Source of the DNA: Myoxocephalus aenaeus
Taxonomy: Eukaryota; Chordata; Actinopteri; Perciformes; Cottidae
Direction: 5' to 3'
Assembly: GCA_038501785.1 (NCBI GenBank)
Contig: JBAMJR010000051.1
Location: 6,649,501-6,713,500 of the forward strand
Length of the DNA stretch: 64,000 bases
The notes beneath the pieces are model-generated. The model searched no databases. It saw nothing but the letters and a program-made list of their open reading frames with translations, and was not told where the DNA came from. Both the position numbers and the translations under genes were made by a program. Shown in pieces: positions 25,786-38,615 of this stretch. Positions within the stretch are counted from its first letter, which is position 1, and each line of letters starts with the position of its first letter.

Positions 25786-25798
25786 GGGTCAAAGTTCA
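25786..25798 (-). promoter_or_regulatory. pam16: DR1 nuclear-receptor site upstream of pam16
   Basis: On the minus (sense) strand it reads TGAACTTTGACCC, two AGGTCA-like half-sites with one spacer base. This is the DR1 layout bound by HNF4, RXR and PPAR. It lies about 82 bp upstream of the pam16 ATG, in the likely 5' UTR or core promoter. Motif-based inference. Confidence 0.45.
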
Positions 25799-27648
25799 TG
25801 CAGCGCCGACAAAAGAATTCAAGATGAAGCCGGTGGACGGCGTCATTTCTGATACTGACCTCTACTGGCATGGAGGACGACTGCAGCTTGTTTTGTCTTC
25901 TTGAGACGTATCCATACAGTATATTTATTTATTTATATATATTCATATACACTATGTATAATCTGCAACTATTCTGAAATAATAGCTGAAATATGCTGTA
26001 TACATATCTGTATGTCCCCAATGAAGACTGCATAGGCTATTGTTGATAACAGAGCGCTAGAGTGAACACGTAACATTATCATATCCGTTATTCAAATAAC
26101 TTTATTTTGAAAGTATATCAACAAAAGTCATGTCAGGCTTGTCTGTCTTGATGCTGGTATGAAAATCATCATACAAAAATATTTATTTGAACACCTCTTT
26201 ATTGTATTCTATTAGTTTAAATGAGCCAGTTAGCCTAGAAGGCTCATTTACATGTTTTCCCTGACCAGATGTTAACCTAAAACTATATTTAAAAAATATA
26301 TATTTCATAAAATTAATATATACAATATTATGCACAATATAGTAAAGGGCACAATCAATTTGTTCGTATGTTTATTCATTTTTATAGCCAAATTTAAGCA
26401 TCTAATTTATTTTAATGCACCTACTGTCTGTGCCCACAGTCTCCACTGAAGAGATATTAATGCGTAAAAAGCACAGAAATCCCTTAAGACATTTCTCTTC
26501 ATTATGATTGTCATGGTGACCCCTTAATACAAAAGCAAAAGTAGTAATTGGTTCAAATATGTGTTTATTGCAAGACAATATTGAAAGAAATTCCACAAAC
26601 CATTCCTCAAGTACGACAGACAAAACAACAACAACAATGCTCAACTCAGTGTATAAAAAGGAAGTTATTTTTAACACAAAGGAAGGCAGTTAATCCAATC
26701 CAAATATTACAAAGTACGGCATTTGAGAATCACAAGCACATACAGTGTACATCACACAACACCTGCAGGTCCCCTGTTCAACACAACGCGCATGACCGGC
26801 TGAATCGATGGTTCGTTTCAGTCCATCAGAGGTTGTGAACAAACGGTGGGTTCAAGACTCGATTATTGACGATATTGCTGTAGTCCTTATTGGAGATTAC
26901 ATGATACCTATTATGGCTGTTTTGCAAGTTATTAATACTGTACTGTTATTGGCTAATTAACACCATGATTCCTTACTGCTAGTTAACATTAGATAAGAAA
27001 ATAAGAAAATTAGCTCATTTAAGTGAGGAATATCCCCAACAGTCTGGCAACAAAGACCATGATTACAAGTTGCCCAGCGAAAAAGAAAAGAAAGAAAAGA
27101 AAGAATCATCTCAGAGTATACAAAGGCCCCTCTAAAAACTCCAAAAAGGAGGTGGTTTGGCATTCAATGCAAAACATCTTAGTTGTATTAACCTTTAACC
27201 CCTAACTTATAAGACTATTATAAGACTACCGCATGGCAAAACATTTAATAAATTCTAGAAATAACACATTGTTAAATTGGCATTTTATTCTATTGTTGGC
27301 AAACAAAGAAAACGTGAACTTAATGTTGTTGTCATAAGAAATCCCAGTTCATGGTCAAACATGAACACTGGTGACCCTGTTGTATCCTCAGTGTGGTTTT
27401 TGCTGCTGAAGGCTTGAACTTGTTACAGTAATCGTGTGTGTGTTTCACCTGATCAAACAGGAAGACGAGAGATTCACTCATGCAATGAGATCATTAACAA
27501 CATCACATCCTTCAAAGACACATTGAGCGTTCTCAAATGACCGGCCAGTAAAAAAAAGAAAAAGTGGTCTCTCACGGGTACCAACTTTGTATACAACGAT
27601 ACACAACCTGTATCTAGCTGACTGGGCACAAGAGGAGGCCATTCTTTT

Positions 27649-27654
27649 TTTATT
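27649..27654 (-). terminator. coro7: Possible coro7 polyadenylation signal
   Basis: Minus-strand AATAAA about 670 nt after the coro7 stop. It lies in a T/A-rich stretch, so chance occurrence is plausible. Confidence 0.3.
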
Positions 27655-28321
27655 TTATTATATCAGGACACCTCAGAGTGTATTATCATGCTTAAATCAT
27701 GGCTGCATATCACAGACGAAAAGAGAGGCTGTGATAAAAACACTTATCCATTTAAAAAATAAAAAATAATGTTCGCTCTGTTACAACCACTGATCCTTAA
27801 CCAGAATTGTTTGAGGTGTCCTGATTTATGATTTCAATGGACTATTTTCTCATATTTACTGTTGTATTATCCAGCATGGTGGGATAACTTTCCAAATATC
27901 CTGAATAGTGTGACATCACAACGAAGCAGTTACTATGTCAGATTTATCACAGAAGGATTTTTGAAATAATTCAATAATTCAGAAATCATTCCTTAAATCT
28001 TAAGGATTACAAGGATTTTCATATCAAATTTCATGCAGTCGGATATGATAAACACCAAACTAGACAACATGACATTTGATTTTCTCAACCTTTACAGATA
28101 TAGTGATACATACTTGATATCAAAGGGTGTTATGGTGATTGTGATTGTTTCCCCATATAATTTTTACTTTCACATTGTACAGTTTGCTTTGTGCCGTAGG
28201 ATGAGATGTTCGCTGATTGAGCTCCTGGACTTGTGTGTGGCAGCGTGACTTGACAGTGGATCTGTTCTCTCTTCTCTGCTGTTGGCACCAGGATGGAATC
28301 AAAGGCAAGATGGCGTCCGCT

Positions 28322-31300
28322 CTAGTCATCCTGGACGACACAACAGGCACAGCTAGTTACATCAACCCAGATCATTGAGCAAAACTGACTATGACAATCT
28401 CATCAGTAGCTTTTCAGTGCTTCGTTATACAGTGGTAGCAAGATGACCAGCTTAAAAGATGTTAAGATGTCTGTCACTAGACTCGAGCTGTTTCCATCAC
28501 ATTCACTCTTCACTCACCCACTCGTCCTCGTCGACCCCCTCGAAGGAATCCTGTGGCAGCGGGTCGTCTATGTTCCCCAACTTAGCCACCATGGCACTGA
28601 GCAGCTGGGACACACACGGACACACACGGACACACACACACACACACACACACAGGGTTAAAACACATGAGAGAAATACCGCTACGTCCATTTAGCGACC
28701 ACTACATGAAGGATTTCATCGTAGATCATCACGACACACGAGACGTAGCTCATCCTCACCTCCTCTTTCTTCTGTTCATCAGTCTTCTCCTCCAAGTAAA
28801 CTGATGAGGGCAGATATTTCCTCACTGGAGCCTCTTTCGGGGCCTCACTCACTGAAAAAAAGCACACACAGTGTGTCAAAATCTGAAACCACAAATCCAA
28901 TATACCTACATGTAGACTGTAGCATCTCCATGTAGATAGATATGTTGTACAAAGTCCCATACTATGTAAGCATATGGTCCATGTCAGCACCTGGCGTCAT
29001 GTCTTTCGGCTTCAGGCTGATCTTTTTGTGCTGGCCGTTGGAGCCGGACAGCCAGGCAGAGGCAGTCAGTGCTGGTTCCCAACAGACGGTGGTGTCAGGG
29101 TACACGTCGTCCTGGAAAAACTCTTTCTGGAGACACAGAGTCACACACACACACAGGTATTTATACTTTATATAGTAAAAGCAATAGCTATTTATTAGAA
29201 ATAACCATCAGGTAGGAAAGTATGCAGTATTAAGTCCACTAGGTGGTGTCACTGGCTCACCTTGACCCGAGGCACTTTGAAGGCCACTGGCTCTATCGTT
29301 GCCTTGGTGAGCATGAGTCCCATAGCGATCTCCACATCACGCACATTGCACTCTGACTTGGGCAGAAAGGCAAAGCCCTGCAAACAGGAAACAAACAGGA
29401 AGTGTCAGAGTTTAGCAAACAAAAAAGACACATACGGCATCAGAACCATGGCCCGGTTTTAAGAATGGTATTGTCCCACTCTGGCTGTCCATGTACAGTG
29501 TGTAGATGTATGGTGACAGACAATTGAAATACGACGAAGATGAAGGCACGAGGGAGTTCAGCTCAGTACCTTATGTGGCTCAGAAGAGTTAAAAGTGCTG
29601 CAGTGCAAAAAGTATGGATCTTCAGGCACAATCTCATAAATGTGCACTCTTGTATCACCCTGAAAACAAATGAAACACACAGGTTACATCTAATTCTCCA
29701 GTTGTTCTCAGTTGTGATGTTCAAATGTACCTTATATGCAGTTATATTGAGTTTTAGTTTTTAATGTGCTTACTTTTGCAGTGAGGAAGACCAGACTGGT
29801 GTCGGGGTCGTAGAAAGGGATGAGTGTGGAGGGAGAGGTGTCGATGTTGGCGTTGGCTACGGCTCCAGAGGACACGGAGTCAGCGGAGTACAGGTACAGG
29901 TTTCTCTCACTGCGACTGCAGAAGGACGACAAGGTGAACTTTTCTTTTGACTGACCCACTGCGGCTCTGATAACACTGAAGTATGATGCATTAAATATAC
30001 ACTTTAACACTCCACTGAACTGTTTTCAGTAGAAATAAAACAGTGGACTCTCACATAGTTCTGTTTTGTTGGCATGGTCATCTGAACACGGACATCACTC
30101 TTACATATATACTGTCTGACATTCTGCCAGCTTTATAACGCTTAAAAAAAGAAGAAGTATTTTCCATGTTCAGTACCTGTCAAATCCTGACACCAACAGG
30201 TACTTGCCCTCACACACCCACACCGCACGAGCACCCCTGTGGCCCTCAGGACCTGGGCCCTCCTAAAGAAGAAAAGTAAGATAATTATTAAAGACTTAAG
30301 TAGTTAAGTAACATGAACATGTGTTTTGACAGGGATTAAACAACACCGTAAGGCTTTGCTTGACAATGCCTCTTAGATATTCTATCTCACTGTAGATTAC
30401 CATTAAGGCAGTTAATTGGCAAACAAATACATAAACAAATGAACAACAACAACAACAAGCACATGTTTCTATCAGATAACATGGTTCTGAAGAGTGGTTT
30501 AAAAGGGTTCAATGTTGTGAAATCAAATTCAAGTACGATATGAGATCTGTTAGATGTAAAAACAGAACGTGGGGTAAAGATACACCAGTTTCACCATACG
30601 CACCTACAAACATTTGTATTGCATCCTCCCAGATTATCTGATGTGCTGTACATACCTGCACAGGTGCAGTAGACTTGCGGGGGTCGTAGATGCGAACTTT
30701 GCCATCTTTGCACAATGTGGCCAGGAGCTTTCCATCTGGGCTCCACGCCATGCAAAAGATCTGAATATAATCAACAAGCGGAAACAAGAAGGAAGAAGAA
30801 GGAGAGGCTCAGAGACTACAATGGACAGTTGATGTATTTACTCCAGTATGTGTTAGCGAACATATCCAAATGTCCAAACTGTTGCCAAACAGTCATATGA
30901 TGTTTAACTTGTGTTCATAGATTGGATCAAGGCGTGGTTCTCGGTCACCCACCTGGTCCTCGTGTCCAGTGAGGAGTTTGACCTGTTCTCCGTTCTCCAG
31001 GTTCCACAGTCTGACTGTGAGATCGTAGGATGAAGATGCCAAGAGTCCGCTGGCCAGAGGGTGGAACTTGATGGAGTAAATCTTCTCTGTGTGGCCTACG
31101 GGGGAGGGGGTCACAGCAGCTGTCAATCAACGTGACTTTTACTGTTGTCCGTCAGGCTCGTCAATCAACAATCTGTTATAGAGAAAACTAAATTGAGGAA
31201 ATTTTGGAAGGTGGGCCCGGTCCTACCTTGCAAGAGAACCTCAGGCTCAGTCAGGGTTTCTTTCAGTCCTCCCGTTGGTACCTGCCACACCCGGATCTTT

Positions 31301-32979
31301 GCATCATCCCCAGCTAGCACAGATAGAAATAGACATATCAATACACACTTATCAGGTCAGACAGTCGATACAACACACAGCTGCGAATGCTCACACCTAC
31401 ACAGTCTTTGTATTCACTTACCCACAGCAAGCTGGTATACGTTAAAGGGGTCCCAAGACAAGTCCACCACATTAACAGAGTTTTGGATGGTGGGCAGGGC
31501 TGTGTCAGGTAGCCTGCCAGGCTGAGAGCGCTGAGGAGAGGAATCAAATCCATCACATACAGTAAGCAGTGTTCTCACTTTCCCAAGTACAATATAAAAA
31601 AATAAAAATCTCCAGCTGCTGCCGTACCTCACAGATGGCGATCTGGCCCCCGGAGATAGCGAGGGGCACTGCCACGCGTTGCCGGTTGACACAGAAGCCG
31701 TCGGACTCGCCGGGTGTAGTCAGGTTGAGGCCCCGCAGGTTGGTGATGTGTGTGTCCCGGTGCATCACGGCACCCTGGATGTGGCGGAACTTGGAGGTCG
31801 GACCTGGATCAGAGACAATTCTTAATTCAACAGATTTATCACCAAAGAAACATTATTATAAAAAGACAGACACCAGAATGAGCCGTGTTTATACCCAGCA
31901 GGCTCTGGATGGCCCTGGCGCTCTGGCTGGGACTGGAGAGGAAGCCGGAGGAGAGCCCAGAGGTGGAGGAAGGAGAGCGGGACGGGGCAGCGCTGCTGCT
32001 GGGAGTGCTCAGAGGACTACTGGAGGTGGAGCAGCCACGGGCCGGATCCTGTGGAACAACAGCTGTTAACTTAATACAAAAATGGCAGTCAGTGGAGCCT
32101 TAATGGTCAGTAACACTAAAACAATGTCTACCTCCTTGGTCCCCCCACTGGCCAGCTCCTTCTTCTTTGCGGGGGCAGCCTTTGATTTGGGCAGTTTGTC
32201 TGGACAGAGGCTGACTTTCTCCACCTGAGGACAAACAGCTGACAGTTCGAAGACGGCCCTTCAGTGTGACGACTGAATAGACGTGTAGAGAGTGGAGATC
32301 CTTTACCTGCTTGTTGCCTCCCTTCCACCACTCCTCAGCAGACATGGCTGGAGTCGTGCCCGCCGTATCTGGGTAGAGATCTTCATGAAACTCCTGGCTT
32401 GAATGCTGTAAGACAATGAAGCGCACACAAACATGCGGACGTGAAAACAAAGACGTACATCGCATATGTTGTGAATCTGCTGTACGTGTCACTTCTGTCC
32501 ATATACGCACCTTGCGAGGGACTTGATAGCTGATTGGCACAATGCAGCTGTCTGTCAGCTGAAGGACACGCATCACCTCGCAGGACAGGACATCCAACGC
32601 CACCTTGGGTACCATAGCGACTCCGCGTGTCGAGGTGTCCGTCAGGCAGTGGCTCACTACAGGGAAAACATGAACAGAAAAAGAAAAAAAAATCCAATAC
32701 CAGGAGGGAGAGCTGTAATGATCTGGCGAGACAGATGAACAAGCTTTACCTTGCGTGAAGAACGGCTCGGACGCAGACACTTCGAAGCAATCGACCACAG
32801 AGTCTCCCTGTGTGAGAGTGAACATCATTCAGTCATTCACTGTACTGTGAAGCATGACTGTCAAAACCATTCCTCAGAGATTTCACATGCCAGAATACAT
32901 AATAGGCATTCATCTGTATCTCACCATGCCAGCCAGTATGAGCAGACCAGTGTCGTCATCAAACAGAGGGATCATCATT
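28322..32979 (-). CDS. coro7: Coronin-7, C-terminal 660 residues (5' part outside the window)
   Basis: Tandem-propeller coronin; in mammals it acts at the Golgi in trafficking and F-actin control. Nineteen exons, 5' to 3': 32925-32979, 32750-32807, 32511-32656, 32307-32405, 32132-32224, 31895-32048, 31628-31803, 31422-31530, 31227-31313, 30953-31095, 30656-30760, 30177-30262, 29774-29915, 29570-29659, 29261-29377, 28991-29126, 28760-28851, 28518-28604, 28322-28330. All are GT-AG and the phases chain without conflict to one 660-codon frame plus 1 nt. The first four exons end propeller 1 (LFDDDTGLLILAG, HEDLYPDTAG). Exons 5-6 are a Lys- and Ser/Pro-rich linker. Exon 7 onward is propeller 2 (SKFRHIQG, LTTPGESDGF, LASSSYDLTVRLW, FCMAWSPDGKLLATLCKDG, VSGFDSRSERN, KEFFQDDVYPDT). 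The tail GVDEDEW-DD is acidic and is completed by a 3-codon exon (Asp-Asp-stop). Human CORO7 is about 925 aa, so about 265 aa are missing upstream. Confidence 0.95.
28611..28654 (-). repeat. (CA)n with CGGA-interrupted units just before a coro7 exon
   Basis: Two ACACACGGAC-type units run into a CA array. On the coro7 sense strand this is a GT-rich tract ending about 7 nt before the acceptor of exon 28518-28604, so it forms part of the polypyrimidine/GT region of that intron. Confidence 0.9.
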
Positions 32980-33422
32980 CTGGAAGCAAAGAGGCAGGAC
33001 ACGATCAAATTATGCTCAGAATCCGTAGTAATGTACTTTAACTATTGCATCTCAATATGTCACAGGGTCGGAGGTTTCAGAAAGGCGCCACCAGATGGAG
33101 CAGTGTGCTCAAGTTTAGGGTAACAGCGGTAAGACATCCCAAGTCAGATCACACAGGTTGTGTTGCATTTTCTTTTCCACTGATCTTTATCTGCAGTTTA
33201 GGAAAACAGTCGGAAAAAAACCCTCAGTCCAACTCTGTGGAAAATGTACAGCTAAACAAATGCATTGTCAGACTCACTGATTCACTGATTTAAATGCCTT
33301 GGTGCTTAAAATCTGTGCTAAAAAGATTATTATCAAAGACCAATCTAGCATAAAACCCCATGAGGAACATGTTTCAAGATGAAAACAGTCAACAAACAAC
33401 ATCAGACTCAAGGCAATTTAAG

Positions 33423-33966
33423 AGAGCTGCAACTAATGATTATTTATTGCTTAGTTTTCTCAGAATGCTCTCAATGAATTGATGCAGTGTCACCAAAATT
33501 AAACCATGAAAAAAAACATCATAAATTAAATCAAACTTTATATATAGCACCTTTCAAACAAATCAAATGCACTTCAAAGGGATTGACAAAACGTCCGATG
33601 TTAAAAGTAGTAAAATGTTACTCTGATAAAATGAAATAATTCATAATGATCAACAATAAAATGTTGAACACAAAAACAGGTTAAATAGATATAGAACTGA
33701 TAATGGAAGAGATACAAATAATAAAACCACAAAGCTGATAAAACACCATGTAAAAACAACTAAAAATATGGGTTTTTAGTTTACGTTTAAAAATATAAAT
33801 ATCTTAAGCCCCTCTCTGGCTGTTCAAACGTTTTCATAGTTCCCTCAATCAAATGAGACGTCTTCAAACTTCATTTTGTCTGACAAAATGTCCAAAACCC
33901 AATTTAGTTCACTATTGCATTGACGATGAAAAATAACAACTCCTTACATTTGGAAAGCTGCAACAA
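33423..33966. repeat. Relic interspersed repeat with a second repeat inside
   Basis: Begins GAGCTGCAACTAATGATTAT and ends near GGAAAGCTGCAAC, with internal 'TTCAAACTTCATTTTGTCTG' and 'AATGTCCAAAACCC'. This resembles the common fish repeat with AACTAATCGATTA-like ends. Between about 33525 and 33780 a different repeat intervenes ('TATATAGCACCTTTCAAAC', 'ACTTCAAAGGGATTGACAAA'), typical of fish retroelement-derived sequence. Family names cannot be fixed without a repeat library. Confidence 0.45.
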
Positions 33967-36900
33967 AACGCACAATAAATAACTTTAATTACAAATCAAT
34001 TACCAAAATCAACAAACCCCTCTAGCTCTGCCTCAAACATTCCCCCACGCTAAACAACGCCAGTCACCTGCTTCCTCTCGTGATTTGAGGTAAGAAGATT
34101 GAGGGATGAGGAAGCTGAATGAGCTTCAGACTCACAGGGGAAAAACAACTGGGCTTTAGTAAATAAAGTAAATGGGAAGTGACGGCTTAGACAGAAGCAT
34201 ATTTGCACAAACACATGCTCTCACTCTCCTTCATACTGGGAGTCGTTCAGGCGCTCACTTCATCAGTGAGAGCAACAGGCTGTTGTTTCCCAGACAAGAA
34301 AACAGGCCGATCGGACCGCTTCACATCACAGAGCGGCGGATTGAAGTGGAGGGGCGGATCCAGTGATCGGCTTATGATGACGACCATGTGTCATAGTGCT
34401 ACTCGTGAGGAATATGCCTCCACATAAACCCAGAGTGACAGACTGGTGACGCAACGCTCCAAGAATGACAATATAATGACAGACTTAGTTTGGGGTATCT
34501 TAAGCAACAGCGCAAGGTGACACGCAATGTTTAGAGAGCAGTTATATGAAAATAGATTTTCAACAATTCTCCTTGAGTCCAGGATGCCTCAGTCACTAAA
34601 AACTAGCTGCCACGAGTCTGTGGTTGTAACAGCTCACATCCTTTTGTTGGGATCACAAGAATGTTGGTATCATTTTAATTTGGGTCTTACGTTACATTTT
34701 GGGCAGTGATTTTGCTCTTGGCAGTTTTTTGCAGAAACAGCAGAGAGATACAACTGAATGTCATGATTGGGAAGGCGTTAACGCTTTTGGTAAACTAGCC
34801 TGCCAAGTGGAAATGGTCTAGAAAAATGAGACCTTATTTGTATATTGTATTTGGGCGAAAGTTGAATTTGAAAATGTATTAATCCCAGATTTAGATATTT
34901 ATATAGATGGATAACTTTAACTCTGAGAATGGATGTGAATATCATGCTAATGCTTCGCTATAACCGAGGTATTTACACAGGCCCTCTTTTCTTGTTTACC
35001 CTACCTCTCTTTATTCATCCCAAGCATCCGTCTTTCAACAATATGGGCCGGTCCCAGACCTGTACCCCCCTCGTCTCTCTAATATCCCTCTCTCGCTCCG
35101 TCCCTCTATCCCGATCCTAAGAAGTCAGCGAGGGCCGGCCACGCTTCGTTAGGGCGACTGTGTGTTCCCATGTCGGAGTCAGTCCACAGGGAGTCCCTAA
35201 ACACCTCCATTCCCACACCCCTCTCCGCTGCCTGTCGTCCACTTCCTCCTCAACTCTTTCCTCTCCTATTCAACGACACCAGCACCTTGCTCCCTGCGGT
35301 CTCTTTCTGCCTCCAATCCCAAATCGCTGCCTCCAAATTCCCTCCCTTTCTCTGCGGCCTTATCTCTGCTTTTCTCACAGTAAACGTACAACAAGTCAAA
35401 CAGCCACATAATAGGAGTGGAGCTTTATCACTGATAATGGCCTCTGTTGACTATCGCTTTCATGCTCCACCTCACCGACAGCCCATTTTCCCACACAGGA
35501 AAACACATGCACGCATGCATGTGCATATTTAGGGCCCACAGATGCACAGGCACACGAACATACATGTGCTTCATGATGTATGTGCGCATGCATTAACGAG
35601 AGCAGTGCTGTAACAGTGTCTGGGAAACAGAAGTGTGGGAGCGAGCAGGCTTATTGTGACGATCTCGATCACACAGGCTGATTATGAATGAAAAGAAAAT
35701 ATATTACAGGCCTCATTCATGCTCTTAGTGGAGAGGCTGTAAACAGGACTGTGTGTGTGTGTGTGTAGTACCGAGTCCAGCCTGACACACTAATCCCTTT
35801 TCCGTGTTGGTGTGTGACTAGGACAGGTTTAACCACACACACACAATACAATATGGTGTTCTATAATGCTGAGGGAAAGATATCCACAATATCAGCTGAA
35901 TGACATAAACCGCTAAAGGGACTCCACCTCCTTGAAAGACTTCACAAAACGACAGACTATGGCAGCCAAGTCTCACACTCTCAGAGCTATCTGCACCCAC
36001 TAACTTCTCAACACCTCCAAAGCTCTTCCAACACGCTGCGATGAGCCGCCTGATGCTTCAAAAATCCCCCTTGGCTTCAGTCTGTCACTGGCACTCGGCT
36101 CCTATCAGAGTTTACACTAAGCAGAGAGCGGAGGGAACACGCCTCCCGCCTCGTCTGCCATCGCCTCACACCGCTCTCTGACACAAACCCAAACGCACGT
36201 CACAAAATGACCTTCTGCCCATGACAGCAGCCTTCAGCACCAGCCGATATGACGGGCTACTCTAATGTGCATCTGTGTGCGTGTGTATGAAAGGGCCCGA
36301 GTCAGCCCAGGTATATTATGATTATGAGAGCTGTCGTTTGATAATGGAAGCGATAGAGTAAATCAGTGGAATAACTGACTAATGGAGGCTCCGACGAACG
36401 GATATGCGAGTGACAGACAAATGCAGAAATGGTGCGTGTCTATGTGTGTGTTTGAAGTGGGGAGGGGTGCAAGTGATTGGGCATCTGCAGCTGTGGTTGA
36501 GGTGGAGGGAAACATCAGGGTTGATAGAGTTAATCTGAGAATGTCATTGGACAATAGCCCACCATATACACACAAAATCCAGAGATAAATACTGCATTAT
36601 GGAAAAAATGCTGTGCGTGTGCATGTATGTGCTTACTAGCATGACAAAATATGTGAAAGTAAGAAAAATGCACACACATCAACACGCTCTGTACGCTTGT
36701 GTGAGCACATATAGACTTAGATAGCATCAGACACACACAGACGTGTATTATATACAGTATATAGGTGGAGCTAATGAAAGCAGCCTGCAGAGGTATAAGG
36801 TTATGGGGTTGAGCAGCAAAGACCAGATCGGTATCAGTCAAAGGGACCTTTCTCTGAGCTATGAGATCATGGCCTTGAGCTCGCAGCTAAAAACACACAT

Positions 36901-37590
36901 TAGAGAGCACATTAAGCTCCAGTCGACAGGTAGGAGCTGGACAGAAAATAGAGAAAAAGGAGAGAGGAAGTCTTTAGGGAATATGAACCTAAAACAAAGC
37001 AGCTAGTTGTCTCCTCCTCCATTTTGAGGCATTTCAGAGTGGCCCTCTGTTGGAGGAGAAATTCAAGCATCCTAACAAGCTATGAAAAGATCAACAAAAA
37101 TTCCTTTTGTAGATAACAGTTTGCAATGATATGTTGTCTGTAATTAACCCGCATTCTTTTTTTCTCCACATTGTAAGTTTGATACAGCTATTTCTGTCTA
37201 TTTTGTATGTACGCCAGCTATTGCATGTTCCAGATCCCTCGTTGTTCTTCCCCATTTAAGTATTTCTTTCAGGGTATGTTGTCGTGTGTGTTGTACAGAT
37301 TGCAAAGCCGTCTCATCCAGTTCAGATTTGACTAGATTCCAGTCGTGGAAAAAAACTCTTAACATTTGTTCAGATCAAAACCATTCTGACTCCTCCTAAC
37401 CTCAGCAGTGGAAACTCTCCACCACATTGGAAACCAGTCTTCATGACCATATCATGGTCATAATTATCCTACATTAAATGGTGTGACCTCAGCTTAATTT
37501 ACTGTTCGTATTATTGGCATTCCCTCCTTTTCCTCGACATCATCCACTCCTCCCTCCTTCTTTATCGGCCCCCTGGTTATGTCATCCCAG

Positions 37591-37724
37591 TCAGTGGGAG
37601 TGAGCGAGTGGTGAAGCAGTATCTGGAGGTGAAGGGTCTGCTGAACTGTGAACTCAAGCAGTCCACTCTATCAGCCCTCCTGCCCCCAAAGACTGCGGGC
37701 CTGCAGCGTGTCCAGCTGTCCTAG
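37591..37724 (+). other. Possible orphan terminal coding exon, + strand
   Basis: A long pyrimidine tract (about 37519-37560) and CATCCCAG form a good 3' splice site at 37590. It is followed by 43 open codons and a TAG at 37722. The frame starts SGSERVVKQYLEVKGLLNC and ends GLQRVQLS. Codons are rich in CTG, CAG, GAG and AAG, as in real fish exons and unlike the AT-rich surroundings. I do not recognise the protein and found no partner exon upstream on the + strand. It could be the last exon of a nested gene, an exon relic or chance. Confidence 0.3.
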
Positions 37725-38615
37725 CAGGCCTTGGCTGTCCCGCTGGCCAGCAGTGACTTAGTGTTGGAGACTGAAACTAGAGCCGTCTTAGCCATAAAAT
37801 AATGTTTGTATAATCACACGGGGTTACGAGGACCCTTATGAGGGTTGGTCACAGCAAGAACAGAGGACGTGTTGTTGGGAGCCTTGAGTCACTGATTTTT
37901 AAAGTGTTCAGGTCAATATACTTTTATAACACTCACTTGGACATCAAATTCAAGGAAAGCTCAGGTCTTTTTGATATTAAATGTAATGTCTTCAAGTAAG
38001 AATATTTGGGTTTAAGATATTATTCTGCTCAAGATTTGATAGAGGTGACCGCTGACAATCCCACTGAAGTAATTTATTACCAGCCAGTATTGTTCTCACC
38101 TTGTGAGTCTGTGTGTGAGTCATTATGGCAAAATGTAGTCCTGGAAACCCTTACTGTGGCGGGAACAACCACAGAAGCGGGTTTGAGTACTTTTATTTCT
38201 GCCTGTGGACAGATTCTTTCACTGTGACAGCGCCGCGACCGCACAAGATGCAGTCACGAAATGTTACAGGTGTGTAGTCAAGTTCAAAATGAAGGCCGGG
38301 TTAGAAGGTGGGTGTGGTGCTAACAAGGGCGCCAGAGGTAGAGGGGTAGAAAGTAAGGAGAGGGCCATTGCTCGCACCACTTAACGCTCGGTGTGATCCA
38401 TCGCAAGATGGTCTCTAGTTAATAACACAAATATTCATCACAGATTTATCTTGGAGTTGGACGTTTTACAGAGACACCCAGGGATGTGAATACATGTTGG
38501 TGCTTTATTGAATATACACCGCGTTCCACATTATTAGGCAAATTGTATTTAAGGGTCATAAACATTCATTTTTTGGTTTTTCAATGAAACTCATGGATGG
38601 TATTGTGTCTCAGGG

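Larger units (their letters stand above)
25705..28321. other. pam16 promoter and coro7-pam16 intergenic region
   Basis: AT-rich, with no coding exon that I can support. It holds the DR1 site near pam16, a 10-bp hairpin (TAAATGAGCC/GGCTCATTTA, 26218-26250) and, near 27.65 kb, a possible coro7 poly(A) signal on the minus strand (TTTATT at 27649-27654). The two genes are co-directional, coro7 upstream. Confidence 0.6.

Noticed and set aside
35170..35532. 120-residue open frame on the + strand starting MSESVHRES
   Set aside because: Pro/Ser/Leu-rich from a pyrimidine-rich stretch and ends in a CA-like His-rich part. No recognisable homology.
38006..38227. Open frame just after the orphan exon candidate
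   Set aside because: Starts at a non-ATG codon and resembles no family. It may be untranslated sequence or chance.
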